A stretch of 64,000 nt of DNA from Pseudomonas haemolytica (GTDB lineage: Bacteria; Pseudomonadota; Gammaproteobacteria; Pseudomonadales; Pseudomonadaceae). Every line of letters begins with the position of its first letter. Position 1 is the stretch's first letter. The notes under the pieces were generated by a model that worked only from the letters and a program-made list of their open reading frames with translations, was not told the DNA's origin and did no database searches. Both the position numbers and the translations under genes were made by a program. The stretch lies in the NCBI RefSeq assembly GCF_009659625.1, contig NZ_VOIW01000001.1, positions 496,001 to 560,000 of the forward strand, given 5' to 3'. This document shows, one piece after another, positions 56,476-64,000 of the stretch.

Positions 56476-58527
56476 TTACTTGATGCGTTGACCCGGCTTT
56501 GCGCCGCTGTCCGGGCTCAGCAGGTAGATTTCTTCGCCGCCAGGGCCAGCCGCCATCACCATGCCTTCGGAGATACCAAACTTCATTTTCCGTGGCTTGA
56601 GGTTGGCGATCATCATGGTCAGGCGGCCATCGAGCTTGGACGGGTCCGGATAAGCGCTCTTGATCCCGGAGAACACATTGCGCTGTTCGTCACCGATGTC
56701 CAGTGTCAGGCGCAGCAGCTTGTCGGCACCTTCCACGGCTTCAGCCTTGATAATCAGCGCCACGCGCAAGTCCACGGCGGCAAAGGCGTCGAAATCGATT
56801 TCCGCGGAAATCGGGTCCTTGGCCAGTTCGCCATTACCCGCAGGTGCGGATTGACCGGTATCGGTCTGGCTGGCAACCAGGTCTTCTTTCGAAGCGTCGG
56901 TCATGGCCTGGACTTTCACCGGGTCGATACGGGTCATCAGCGGCTTGAACGCGTTCAATTGATGATTGCTGAGCAAGGTAGCGTGATCGTTCCAGGTCAA
57001 CGGCGCCACATTGAGGAACGCCTCGGCGTCGGCGGCCAGCAATGGCAGCACCGGCTTGAGAAAGATCACCAGTTGGCGGAACAGGTTGACGCCGGTGGCG
57101 CAGATTGCCTGGACTTCAGCTTCCTTGCCTTCCTGCTTGTTCAGCGACCACGGCGCCTTGTCGGCGATCCAGGCGTTGGCGCGGTCGGCCAGGCCCATGA
57201 TTTCGCGCATGGCACGGGCGAAGTCGCGGGCTTCATAGGCGTCGGCGATGCTTGGCGCGGCCGCCAGGAAGGCGGCGGTCAGTTCTGGTGCGGCATTCTC
57301 CGCCACCAGTACACCGGCGTTGCCCTTGTGGATAAACCCGGCGCAACGGCTGGCGATGTTGACGACTTTGCCGACCAGGTCCGAGTTGACCTTCTGCACG
57401 AAGTCTTCCAGGTTCAGGTCAAGGTCGTCGACGCCACGGCCCAGCTTGGAGGCGTAGTAATAGCGCAGGTATTCCGGCGACAGGTGGTCCAGGTAGGTGC
57501 GCGCCTTGATAAAGGTGCCACGGGACTTGGACATTTTCTGGCCGTTGACCGTCAGGTAGCCGTGTACGGCGATACCGGTTGGCTTGCGGTAGCCCGAGCC
57601 TTCGAGCATCGCTGGCCAGAACAGGGCGTGGAAATTGACGATGTCCTTGCCGATGAAGTGGTACAACTCGGCGGTGGAGTCTTTGGCCCAGAACGCGTCG
57701 AAGTCCAGCTCCGGCGTGCGGTCGCACAGGTTCTTGAAGCTGGCCATGTAGCCGATCGGCGCGTCCAGCCACACATAGAAGTACTTGCCCGGCTCGTCCG
57801 GGATCTCGAAGCCGAAGTACGGTGCATCGCGGGAGATATCCCACTGCTGCAGGCCGGCATCCAGCCACTCGGCGATCTTGTTGGCCACGGCGTCCTGCAG
57901 GGTGCCGCTGCGCGTCCAGGTTTGCAGCATTTGCTGGAAGTCCGGGAGCTTGAAGAAGAAATGCTGGGAATCCTTGAGCACCGGGGTGGCACCGGAGATG
58001 GCCGATTTCGGATTCTTCAGGTCAGTCGGCGCGTAGGTGGCACCGCACTTCTCGCAGTTGTCGCCGTACTGGTCTTCAGTGCCGCATTTCGGGCAGGTGC
58101 CCTTGATGAAGCGGTCGGCCAGGAACATTTTCTTGTCCGGGTCGAAATACTGCGTGATCGAGCGTGTGGCAATGTGCCCGGCGTCACGCAGGCGCTTGTA
58201 GATCTGGCTCGACAGCTCGCGGTTTTCTTCGGAGTGGGTCGAGTGGAAGTTGTCGAAATCCACCAGGAACTCGGCAAAGTCGGCGCTGTGTTCAGCCTTT
58301 ACATTGGCGATCAGTTGTTCCGGGGTGATGCCTTCCTTTTCGGCGCGCAACATGATGGCCGAACCGTGGGCGTCGTCCGCGCAGACATAAATGCATTGAT
58401 TGCCGCGATGCTTCTGGAAGCGCACCCACATATCGGTCTGGATGTACTCAAGCATATGGCCAAGATGGATGGAACCATTGGCATAGGGCAGGGCGCTGGT
58501 GACGAGGATCTTGCGTGGCTCGGACAT
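56476..58527 (-). CDS. metG: MetG, methionyl-tRNA synthetase
   Basis: 683 aa. HIGH-type motif [13 protein letters not shown] near residue 15, zinc knuckle CPKC ... CEKC, KMSKS motif [11 protein letters not shown] (about 330), anticodon-binding helices and a C-terminal EMAP/Trbp111 tRNA-binding domain (about 575-683, [15 protein letters not shown]). Full-length dimeric type. Divergent from apbC. Confidence 0.97.
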   Translation of the reverse strand: MSEPRKILVTSALPYANGSIHLGHMLEYIQTDMWVRFQKHRGNQCIYVCADDAHGSAIMLRAEKEGITPEQLIANVKAEHSADFAEFLVDFDNFHSTHSEENRELSSQIYKRLRDAGHIATRSITQYFDPDKKMFLADRFIKGTCPKCGTEDQYGDNCEKCGATYAPTDLKNPKSAISGATPVLKDSQHFFFKLPDFQQMLQTWTRSGTLQDAVANKIAEWLDAGLQQWDISRDAPYFGFEIPDEPGKYFYVWLDAPIGYMASFKNLCDRTPELDFDAFWAKDSTAELYHFIGKDIVNFHALFWPAMLEGSGYRKPTGIAVHGYLTVNGQKMSKSRGTFIKARTYLDHLSPEYLRYYYASKLGRGVDDLDLNLEDFVQKVNSDLVGKVVNIASRCAGFIHKGNAGVLVAENAAPELTAAFLAAAPSIADAYEARDFARAMREIMGLADRANAWIADKAPWSLNKQEGKEAEVQAICATGVNLFRQLVIFLKPVLPLLAADAEAFLNVAPLTWNDHATLLSNHQLNAFKPLMTRIDPVKVQAMTDASKEDLVASQTDTGQSAPAGNGELAKDPISAEIDFDAFAAVDLRVALIIKAEAVEGADKLLRLTLDIGDEQRNVFSGIKSAYPDPSKLDGRLTMMIANLKPRKMKFGISEGMVMAAGPGGEEIYLLSPDSGAKPGQRIK

Positions 58528-58699
58528 GGGGCTCGGCTACTTGATGAAACGGAGGTCGGCCACTATAAAGCGCCGGGAAATTTATTTCACCCCGTGACGC
58601 TGTTTCAGAATCTTCCGCGCCGTCGAAAGCATGCCGTTCGGCGGCCGGAACGGTTAGGATAGCCGCCTGTTTCAGTCAGTCTTTTTTCGGGAGTAGCCC

Positions 58700-59794
58700 A
58701 TGAGCGCCGTCAATCGCGCAGCGGTGGAAGCCGTTCTTCGCCAATACACCGACCCTTATTTGAACCAGGACCCGGTCAGTGCCGGCTGTGTACGCGCCAT
58801 CGAGATCCAGGGCGACCAAGTATCGGTACAGTTGCAACTGGGCTATGCCGCCGGCCTGTTCAAAAGCGGTTGGGCGCAGATGCTGCAAATGGCCATCGAG
58901 GGCCTCGACGGCGTGGGTTCGGCCCAGGTCGACATCCAATGCGTGATCGCGCCGCATAAGGCCCAGGCGCAGATCCCGGGCCTGGCCAACGTCAAGAACG
59001 TGGTGGCGGTGGCCTCCGGCAAGGGGGGCGTGGGCAAGTCCACCACCGCAGCCAACCTGGCGCTGGCGCTTGCCCGAGAAGGTGCGCGGGTGGGGATTCT
59101 CGATGCTGACATCTACGGCCCAAGCCAAGGCGTGATGTTCGGTATCGCTGAAGGCACGCGGCCGAAGGTCAAGGACCAGAAATGGTTTGTACCCATCGAG
59201 TCGCTGGGCGTGGAAGTGATGTCCATGGCCTTTCTCACCGATGACAACACACCGATGGTCTGGCGTGGGCCGATGGTCTCCGGCGCGTTGCTGCAATTGG
59301 TCACGCAGACGGCCTGGGGCGATCTCGACTACCTGGTGATCGACATGCCGCCAGGCACCGGCGACATTCAGCTGACCCTGGCACAGAAAGTCCCGGTGGC
59401 CGGTGCGGTGATCGTCACCACCCCCCAGGACCTGGCGCTGCTGGACGCCAGGAAAGGCGTGGAGATGTTCCGCAAGGTCAATATTCCGGTGCTGGGCGTT
59501 GTGGAAAACATGGCGGTCCACATCTGCTCCAATTGTGGTCATGCCGAGCATTTGTTTGGTGAGGGCGGCGGTGTGAAGCTCGCCACCCAGTACGGTGTGG
59601 AACTGCTCGCCTCGTTGCCGCTGGCGATGGAGATCCGTGAACAAGCCGATGGTGGCAAACCCACCGTGGCAGCCGAACCCGATGGGCAGGTCGCGATGAT
59701 TTACCAGGAACTGGCCCGTCACGTGGGCGCGCGCATTGTCCTGCAAGAAGCGGCTGCGCCAGCGATGCCGACCATTACGGTCAGCGACGACTGA
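58700..59794 (+). CDS. apbC: ApbC/Mrp, Fe-S cluster carrier ATPase
   Basis: 364 aa. N-terminal MIP18-type (DUF59) domain (1-85), then a P-loop NTPase with deviant Walker A ASGKGGVGKSTTAANLA, DADIYGPSQ, and the cluster-binding CSNCGHAEHLFGEGG (CxxC). It assembles and passes Fe-S clusters. Ribosome site GGGAG before ATG 58700. Divergent from metG, a common pairing in gammaproteobacteria. Confidence 0.96.
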   Translation: MSAVNRAAVEAVLRQYTDPYLNQDPVSAGCVRAIEIQGDQVSVQLQLGYAAGLFKSGWAQMLQMAIEGLDGVGSAQVDIQCVIAPHKAQAQIPGLANVKNVVAVASGKGGVGKSTTAANLALALAREGARVGILDADIYGPSQGVMFGIAEGTRPKVKDQKWFVPIESLGVEVMSMAFLTDDNTPMVWRGPMVSGALLQLVTQTAWGDLDYLVIDMPPGTGDIQLTLAQKVPVAGAVIVTTPQDLALLDARKGVEMFRKVNIPVLGVVENMAVHICSNCGHAEHLFGEGGGVKLATQYGVELLASLPLAMEIREQADGGKPTVAAEPDGQVAMIYQELARHVGARIVLQEAAAPAMPTITVSDD

Positions 59795-59811
59795 TCCAGT
59801 TGAAGGGCGAG

Positions 59812-59837
59812 AGCCTCGACGTTGTCGGGGCTTTTTT
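59812..59837 (+). terminator. Terminator after apbC
   Basis: AGCCTCGAC and GTCGGGGCT arms (one G-T pair), GTT loop, T-run after. Confidence 0.9.
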
Positions 59838-59889
59838 ATGCCCGCCAACGCGGCATTCGGGTGACATTGAGCTTTTACGCAATTGTGCG

Positions 59890-59907
59890 TGTAAGCATTC
59901 GCTTACT
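59890..59907 (+). promoter_or_regulatory. GacA upstream activating sequence for rsmZ
   Basis: TGTAAGCATTCGCTTACT fits TGTAAG-N6-CTTACA with one mismatch. A further GTAAG half follows at 59913-59917. It lies about 173-190 bp before the RNA start, the usual distance in rsm genes. Confidence 0.85.
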
Positions 59908-60043
59908 TATTCGTAAGTGTTTGGTTTTTTTGCCGGGTGTGTACGTCTCGAATCTGCGCGAGAGTTTTCTATCTATTTGAAAAATAACAATTATTTATAC
60001 TTGTTTTAGCGCGCAAGCGTGTCAGTCCGCGTGTTGGATCCCG

Positions 60044-60071
60044 TTGAACTTCTCTTCGAACCCTCTAACAT
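60044..60071 (+). promoter_or_regulatory. Sigma-70 promoter of rsmZ
   Basis: TTGAAC (60044-60049) and TAACAT (60066-60071) with a 16-bp spacer; the RNA would start 9 nt later near 60080. Confidence 0.55.
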
Positions 60072-60079
60072 CAGCCCTG

Positions 60080-60212
60080 TGTCCACGGATTGACACAGCC
60101 ATCAAGGAACGATGGTTTGAAGGAACGTCGCAGGATGCGATTCATCAGGATGATGAAAAGGAATACAGGGACTAGGGAAAAAATGTGGGCGGGTCATACC
60201 GCCCCTTTTTTT
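60080..60212 (+). ncRNA. rsmZ: RsmZ-like regulatory RNA
   Basis: About 133 nt. It begins TGTCCACGGATTGACACAG, a stem-loop with GGA in the loop as in known RsmZ, and carries at least six GGA motifs (CAAGGA, GAAGGA, GCAGGA, TCAGGA, AAAGGA, AGGGAC) for binding the RsmA/RsmE proteins. It ends in a terminator with GGGCGG and CCGCCC arms followed by a T-run (60187-60211). A GacA box lies upstream and fdxA is next to it, as in other pseudomonads. It titrates RsmA/E and so relieves repression of secondary metabolism genes. Confidence 0.92.
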
Positions 60213-60247
60213 GCCTGCAGGAAAGTGAAACCCATCCTCAGAAACGC

Positions 60248-60271
60248 AAAAAGGCCCGCAAGGGGCCTTTT
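60248..60271 (-). terminator. Terminator after fdxA
   Basis: AAAAGGCCC and GGGCCTTTT arms around 5 nt, with T-run on the minus strand; 16 bp after the fdxA stop. Confidence 0.88.
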
Positions 60272-60287
60272 GGGGGCGACGACGCTA

Positions 60288-60611
60288 TCAGCGCTCGAGG
60301 TCTGCAATCTTACCTTTCTTGCCATCCCACTCCGCTGCATCCGGCATCGGGTCTTTGCGTTCAGTGATATTCGGCCAGATTTCCGCCAACTCGACGTTCA
60401 GCTGAATAAACTCCTGCATCTCCGCCGGGACTTCGTCCTCGGAGAAAATAGCGACGGCCGGGCATTCTGGTTCACACAGGGCGCAGTCGATGCACTCATC
60501 CGGGTGGATAACCAGGAAGTTCGGGCCTTCGTAGAAGCAGTCCACCGGACACACTTCTACGCAGTCGGTGTACTTGCACTTGATGCAGTTGTCGGTGACG
60601 ACGAAGGTCAT
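60288..60611 (-). CDS. fdxA: FdxA, 7Fe ferredoxin
   Basis: 107 aa. Two cluster regions: [17 protein letters not shown] (3Fe/4Fe) and [13 protein letters not shown] (4Fe-4S), as in Azotobacter FdI. Cytoplasmic electron carrier. Between mutS (upstream on the same strand) and the convergent rsmZ. Confidence 0.97.
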   Translation of the reverse strand: MTFVVTDNCIKCKYTDCVEVCPVDCFYEGPNFLVIHPDECIDCALCEPECPAVAIFSEDEVPAEMQEFIQLNVELAEIWPNITERKDPMPDAAEWDGKKGKIADLER

Positions 60612-60753
60612 TTCTAATTTTCTCCTCAGGCGGCGGCAGCGAAACCCCTTGTGGTGGGGTTCGCGAGGTTTGAGAGCGATAGTCTGCGGACCAGGCTAAA
60701 AGCCCGCAGCATCCCAAACCGCGCAAGATTCTATCAGCTTGCAAGCGTCTGCG

Positions 60754-63345
60754 TTATATCCGAGTCTGCAGTGCATATAACATTTCGAGCGCTTTACGCG
60801 GCGTCAAGCCATCCAAGTCAAGCTTAGCCAACTCATCCAGCACCGGATGGGGCAGGCTGGCGAACATATCGCTCTGGTGCGGCGCACTGGGTTTGCTCGC
60901 TGCCTTGGCCGGGCTGGCGACCACGGTTTCATGGGGCAGGGCCGTGGTTTCCAGGCGGCTGAGGTGCTCGCGGGCGCGGGTGATCACGTCATTCGGCACC
61001 CCGGCCAGTTGCGCCACGGCCAAGCCATAACTCTGACTGGCCGGGCCCGGCAACACATGGTGCAGGAACACGATGCGCTCATTGTGCTCGGTGGCATTGA
61101 GGTGCACGTTGGCCACCAGTGGCTCGCTTTCCGGCAACACGGTCAGTTCGAAGTAGTGGGTGGCAAACAGCGTATAGGCGCGCAAATGCGCCAGGCGCTC
61201 GGCCGCCGCCCAGGCCAGGGACAGGCCATCGAAGGTGCTGGTACCGCGGCCCACTTCATCCATCAGCACCAGGCTGCGTTCGGTGGCGTTGTGCAGGATG
61301 TTGGCGGTTTCGCTCATTTCCACCATAAAGGTCGAACGGCCACCGGCCAGGTCATCACTGGAACCGATCCGCGTGAAAATGCGGTCCACCAGGGACAGCT
61401 CGCAACTGGCCGCCGGTACAAAGCTGCCGATATGGGCCAGCAGCACGATCAGCGCGGTCTGACGCATGTAGGTGGATTTACCGCCCATGTTCGGACCGGT
61501 GATCACCAGCATGCGGGTATCGTCGTCCAGCGACAGGTCGTTGGCGACAAACGGCGTGGTCAGTACCTGCTCCACCACTGGGTGGCGGCCTTGCACGATA
61601 CGCATGCACGGCTCGCTGACAAAGCGCGGGCAATTCAAATCAAGGTTCAGCGCGCGCTCGGCGAGGTTACTCAACACATCCAGTTCCGCCAGGGCGGCGG
61701 CGGTGTCTTGCAACGGCGCCAGGCGGCTGATCAAGTCCTCGAGCAAGGCTTCGTAGAGCATTTTTTCCCGGGCCAGGGCGCGGCTTTTGGCCGACAGCGC
61801 CTTGTCTTCGAACTCTTTGAGCTCCGGGGTGATAAAGCGCTCGGCGCCCTTGAGGGTCTGGCGACGTTGATAGTCGATAGGCGCCGACTCGGCTTGCTTG
61901 CTCGGCAGCTCAATAAAATAGCCGTGAACACGGTTGTAACCGACCTTCAGGTTAGCCAGACCGGTGCGGGCTTTTTCGCGGGCCTCCAGGTCAATCAGGA
62001 ACTGCCCGGCGTTCTCGCTCAGGGATTGCAGCTCATCCAGCTCGCTGTCGTAGCCGGTTTTCAGCACGCCGCCATCACGGATGATCGCTGGCGGGTTGTC
62101 GATGATGGCTTTTTCCAGCAGCGCCGCGAGGTCCGGGTAAGTGCCGGTAGTCACCGCCAGCTGTTGCAGGTGCGGCGTGTCCAGTTCGGTCATCGCCACT
62201 TGCAACTGCGGCAGGGCACTCAATGCATCGCGCAGGCGCGCCAAGTCACGGGGCCGCGCATTGCGCAGGCCGATCCGCGCCAGGATGCGCTCGATATCGC
62301 CGATTTCTTTCAGTTGCGGCTGCAGCTTTTCAAAGCGATAGCCGTCGAGCAGGCAGGTAATAGACGTTTGACGCGCTTGCAGCACAGTCAAATCGCGCAG
62401 CGGCCGGTTCAGCCAACGGGTCAGCAAGCGGCTGCCCATGGCGGTCTGGCAACGGTCGACTACCGATTGCAGCGTATTGTCACGTCCGCCGGCCAGGTTG
62501 GTGTCCAGTTCCAGGTTGCGACGGCTGGCGCCATCAAGCACCACGGTATCGTCCAGACGCTCATGACGCAGGCTGCGCAAATGCGGCAGGGCGGTGCGCT
62601 GGGTTTCCTTGGCGTAGCTGAGCAGGCACCCAGCGGCGCCAATGGCCAGGGTCAGGGTCTCGCAACCGAAGCCTTTGAGGTCTTGCACCGAGAATTGCTG
62701 GCACAGGCTTTTGAGCGCCGAATCGCGCTCGAAATCCCACGGCGCACGCCGCTTGGTCCCCCGACGCTTCTCCGCCGGCAAGTCCTTGGGCCAATCATCC
62801 GGGATCAACAACTCCACCGGATTGATGCGCTCCAGTTCCGCCAGCAGATTCTCCCAGCCCTTGATCTCCAGCACGCTGAAATTGCCGCTGGTGATATCCA
62901 GCACCGAAAGGCCGAACAGACGCTCATCGCCTAATACCGCAGCGATCAGGTTATCGCGACGCTCATCCAGCAACGCCTCATCACTCACCGTGCCTGGGGT
63001 AATAATGCGCACCACCTGGCGTTCCACCGGCCCTTTGCTGGTGGCCGGGTCGCCGATCTGCTCACAGATCACCACCGACTCACCCAGCTTTACCAGCTTG
63101 ACCAGGTAGCCTTCCAACGAGTGATAAGGAATCCCACACATCGGAATCGACTGCCCCGCCGACTGCCCGCGTGCGGTCAGGGTGATATCCAGCAGCTTGG
63201 CGGCCTTCTTTGCGTCTTCATAGAAGATCTCGTAGAAGTCGCCCATGCGGTAGAACATCAACTGATCAGGGTGCTGGTTTTTGAGGCGCCAGTACTGCTG
63301 CATCATCGGGGTGTGGGAGGACAGATCTGAAGTGTTTTTACTCAT
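60754..63345 (-). CDS. mutS: MutS, DNA mismatch recognition protein
   Basis: 863 aa. Mismatch-reading FYRMGDFYE (the Phe-x-Glu motif) near residue 30, connector and clamp domains, then the ABC-type ATPase with Walker [18 protein letters not shown].. and Walker [14 protein letters not shown]-terminal tail complete. fdxA follows 142 bp downstream. Confidence 0.98.
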   Translation of the reverse strand: MSKNTSDLSSHTPMMQQYWRLKNQHPDQLMFYRMGDFYEIFYEDAKKAAKLLDITLTARGQSAGQSIPMCGIPYHSLEGYLVKLVKLGESVVICEQIGDPATSKGPVERQVVRIITPGTVSDEALLDERRDNLIAAVLGDERLFGLSVLDITSGNFSVLEIKGWENLLAELERINPVELLIPDDWPKDLPAEKRRGTKRRAPWDFERDSALKSLCQQFSVQDLKGFGCETLTLAIGAAGCLLSYAKETQRTALPHLRSLRHERLDDTVVLDGASRRNLELDTNLAGGRDNTLQSVVDRCQTAMGSRLLTRWLNRPLRDLTVLQARQTSITCLLDGYRFEKLQPQLKEIGDIERILARIGLRNARPRDLARLRDALSALPQLQVAMTELDTPHLQQLAVTTGTYPDLAALLEKAIIDNPPAIIRDGGVLKTGYDSELDELQSLSENAGQFLIDLEAREKARTGLANLKVGYNRVHGYFIELPSKQAESAPIDYQRRQTLKGAERFITPELKEFEDKALSAKSRALAREKMLYEALLEDLISRLAPLQDTAAALAELDVLSNLAERALNLDLNCPRFVSEPCMRIVQGRHPVVEQVLTTPFVANDLSLDDDTRMLVITGPNMGGKSTYMRQTALIVLLAHIGSFVPAASCELSLVDRIFTRIGSSDDLAGGRSTFMVEMSETANILHNATERSLVLMDEVGRGTSTFDGLSLAWAAAERLAHLRAYTLFATHYFELTVLPESEPLVANVHLNATEHNERIVFLHHVLPGPASQSYGLAVAQLAGVPNDVITRAREHLSRLETTALPHETVVASPAKAASKPSAPHQSDMFASLPHPVLDELAKLDLDGLTPRKALEMLYALQTRI

Positions 63346-63478
63346 TGGGTAGTAGGCAAATTCGTTGAAAGTGATGGGGCAAAGGGGGCGCTTGGCCCAG
63401 CATTTTTTGCGATGGCGGCAAGGTTAACACGCGAGGTCGGGGGTTCGCAGGTCGCAAACGGATAGGTAAAAAGCAAAA

Positions 63479-63518
63479 GCGGTGCCCCCCATCCCAATCA
63501 CTAAAGGAGTAGCACCGC
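63479..63518 (-). terminator. Weak terminator after the DUF3077 gene
   Basis: GCGGTGC and GCACCGC arms with a 26-nt loop; on the minus strand T-rich sequence follows (TTTTGCTTTTT). The wide loop makes it uncertain. Confidence 0.45.
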
Positions 63519-63557
63519 CACAGGTTAGCGGTTGCCCGCCTTTTCTACTTTCGCGGC

Positions 63558-63833
63558 TTACTGAGTATTAACCGGCGAATCCAACACCTTCACCACATCA
63601 TCAACCACAGCCTTGACCATTTCCTGCAAGTAATGCGAAGCCCAGGCATAACGGTCCGTCTCCTTGGTCATCGCCGCATCTTCTGCGAGTAACTTGGCGA
63701 CATGGAGGAGATCGGAGGCGTGATGCAATGCTTCTTGCAGGGAAACGCCGCTGTTGACGCGAAATAGAGGTTGGTCGGAGTGAAAGGAGAAGGGGGTGAC
63801 GCCGAGGGTGGTCAGGTCTTGTGCTGCATTCAT
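63558..63833 (-). CDS. DUF3077 family protein
   Basis: 91 aa from ATG 63833, preceded by GGAGGTGCTGT. It has the family core SLQEALHHASDLLHVAKLLAED and TDRYAWASHYLQEMVKAVVDD, with helical character throughout. DUF3077 proteins are small, common in Pseudomonas and often near prophage or regulatory genes; the function is unknown. The 167 bp between it and the right edge show no gene. Confidence 0.8.
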   Translation of the reverse strand: MNAAQDLTTLGVTPFSFHSDQPLFRVNSGVSLQEALHHASDLLHVAKLLAEDAAMTKETDRYAWASHYLQEMVKAVVDDVVKVLDSPVNTQ

Positions 63834-64000
63834 ACAGCACCTCCGAGCACGGAGGACGTGAACACAGATAGATAACGCTGTTTGATGCAATAAACGTAGA
63901 AGCACATAAGTGAAAGCTCCTTGATTTGAGGAACTGCCACGAACCTTCTCACAGGTTTGGGTGGCAGCTGTGCGCAGGGTGAGAAACCGGCAATCAAGGC

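Noticed and set aside
56467..58662. 731-codon plus-strand frame opposite metG
   Set aside because: Antisense to full-length metG; composition typical of a mirror frame.
60090..60617. 175-codon plus-strand frame over rsmZ and fdxA
   Set aside because: It runs through the rsmZ RNA and antisense to fdxA, whose cluster Cys residues are all present.
60847..62934. 695-codon plus-strand frame opposite mutS
   Set aside because: Antisense to mutS, which has all its ATPase and mismatch-binding motifs.

Overview
The window is a chromosomal segment of a fluorescent pseudomonad (Pseudomonas fluorescens/putida type). Gene order from the acidic amino-acid transporter through the glycerol regulon to argG is the order known in that genus (aauRS-aatPMQJ, glpDRKF, ybaK, argF, grxD, bfr-bfd, 2-Cys peroxiredoxin, rnt, pyrC, motY, argG). 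GC content is high, REP elements of the GTGGGAGG type lie between genes, and an rsmZ-like Gac/Rsm small RNA sits beside fdxA-mutS. No tRNA, rRNA, CRISPR array or insertion sequence with a transposase was seen.

Layout. 1-4820: signalling cluster with a REC-GGDEF-EAL protein, a di-haem cytochrome c peroxidase-like protein and a partial membrane sensor in one minus-strand operon, plus a divergent REC-HD-GYP-like protein whose HD pair is lost. 4833-16226: two giant proteins (1377 and 1870 aa) that resemble the large Pseudomonas dermonecrotic-toxin-like (DUF6543) proteins, separated by a NUDIX hydrolase and metR; the first has a very AT-rich 3' third. 16405-19959: secreted alpha/beta hydrolase, FrnE-type oxidoreductase, and a three-gene overlapping operon of an arginase-fold protein with two small DMT/SMR transporter subunits. 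20125-28400: a MipA-type porin divergent from a tightly overlapping six-gene operon (HAD phosphatase, class III aminotransferase, alpha/beta hydrolase, FemAB/GNAT-type acyltransferase, histidine kinase, NtrC-type regulator). That operon has a recognisable sigma-54 promoter and an upstream palindrome, so it probably controls itself; it is my main candidate for an undescribed system.

28413-35700: glpM, the AauS/AauR two-component system and the AatJQMP Asp/Glu ABC transporter, with a sigma-54 promoter and two AauR-type sites (TTCGG-N4-CCGAA) upstream of aatJ. 35701-40830: glpD, glpR, glpK, glpF with a candidate operator and a Crc/Hfq-type motif. 41156-52810: housekeeping and stress genes (ybaK, an orphan ABC ATPase overlapping argF, a molybdopterin oxidoreductase, grxD, a bacterioferritin lacking ferroxidase ligands, bfd with a Fur-like box, peroxiredoxin, rnt, pyrC, motY, argG). 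A 183-bp MITE-like palindrome sits at 48498-48680.

52811-63833: an AT-rich gap with a possible remnant of a sensor gene, an orphan LuxR-type regulator, a PA3496-like small protein, nth, a soluble RsxB-like ferredoxin without the rest of the Rnf complex, metG, apbC, rsmZ with its GacA box, fdxA, mutS and a small DUF3077 gene. The edge after mutS is a known tailocin/prophage integration site in P. fluorescens, so mobile genes may follow beyond the window.
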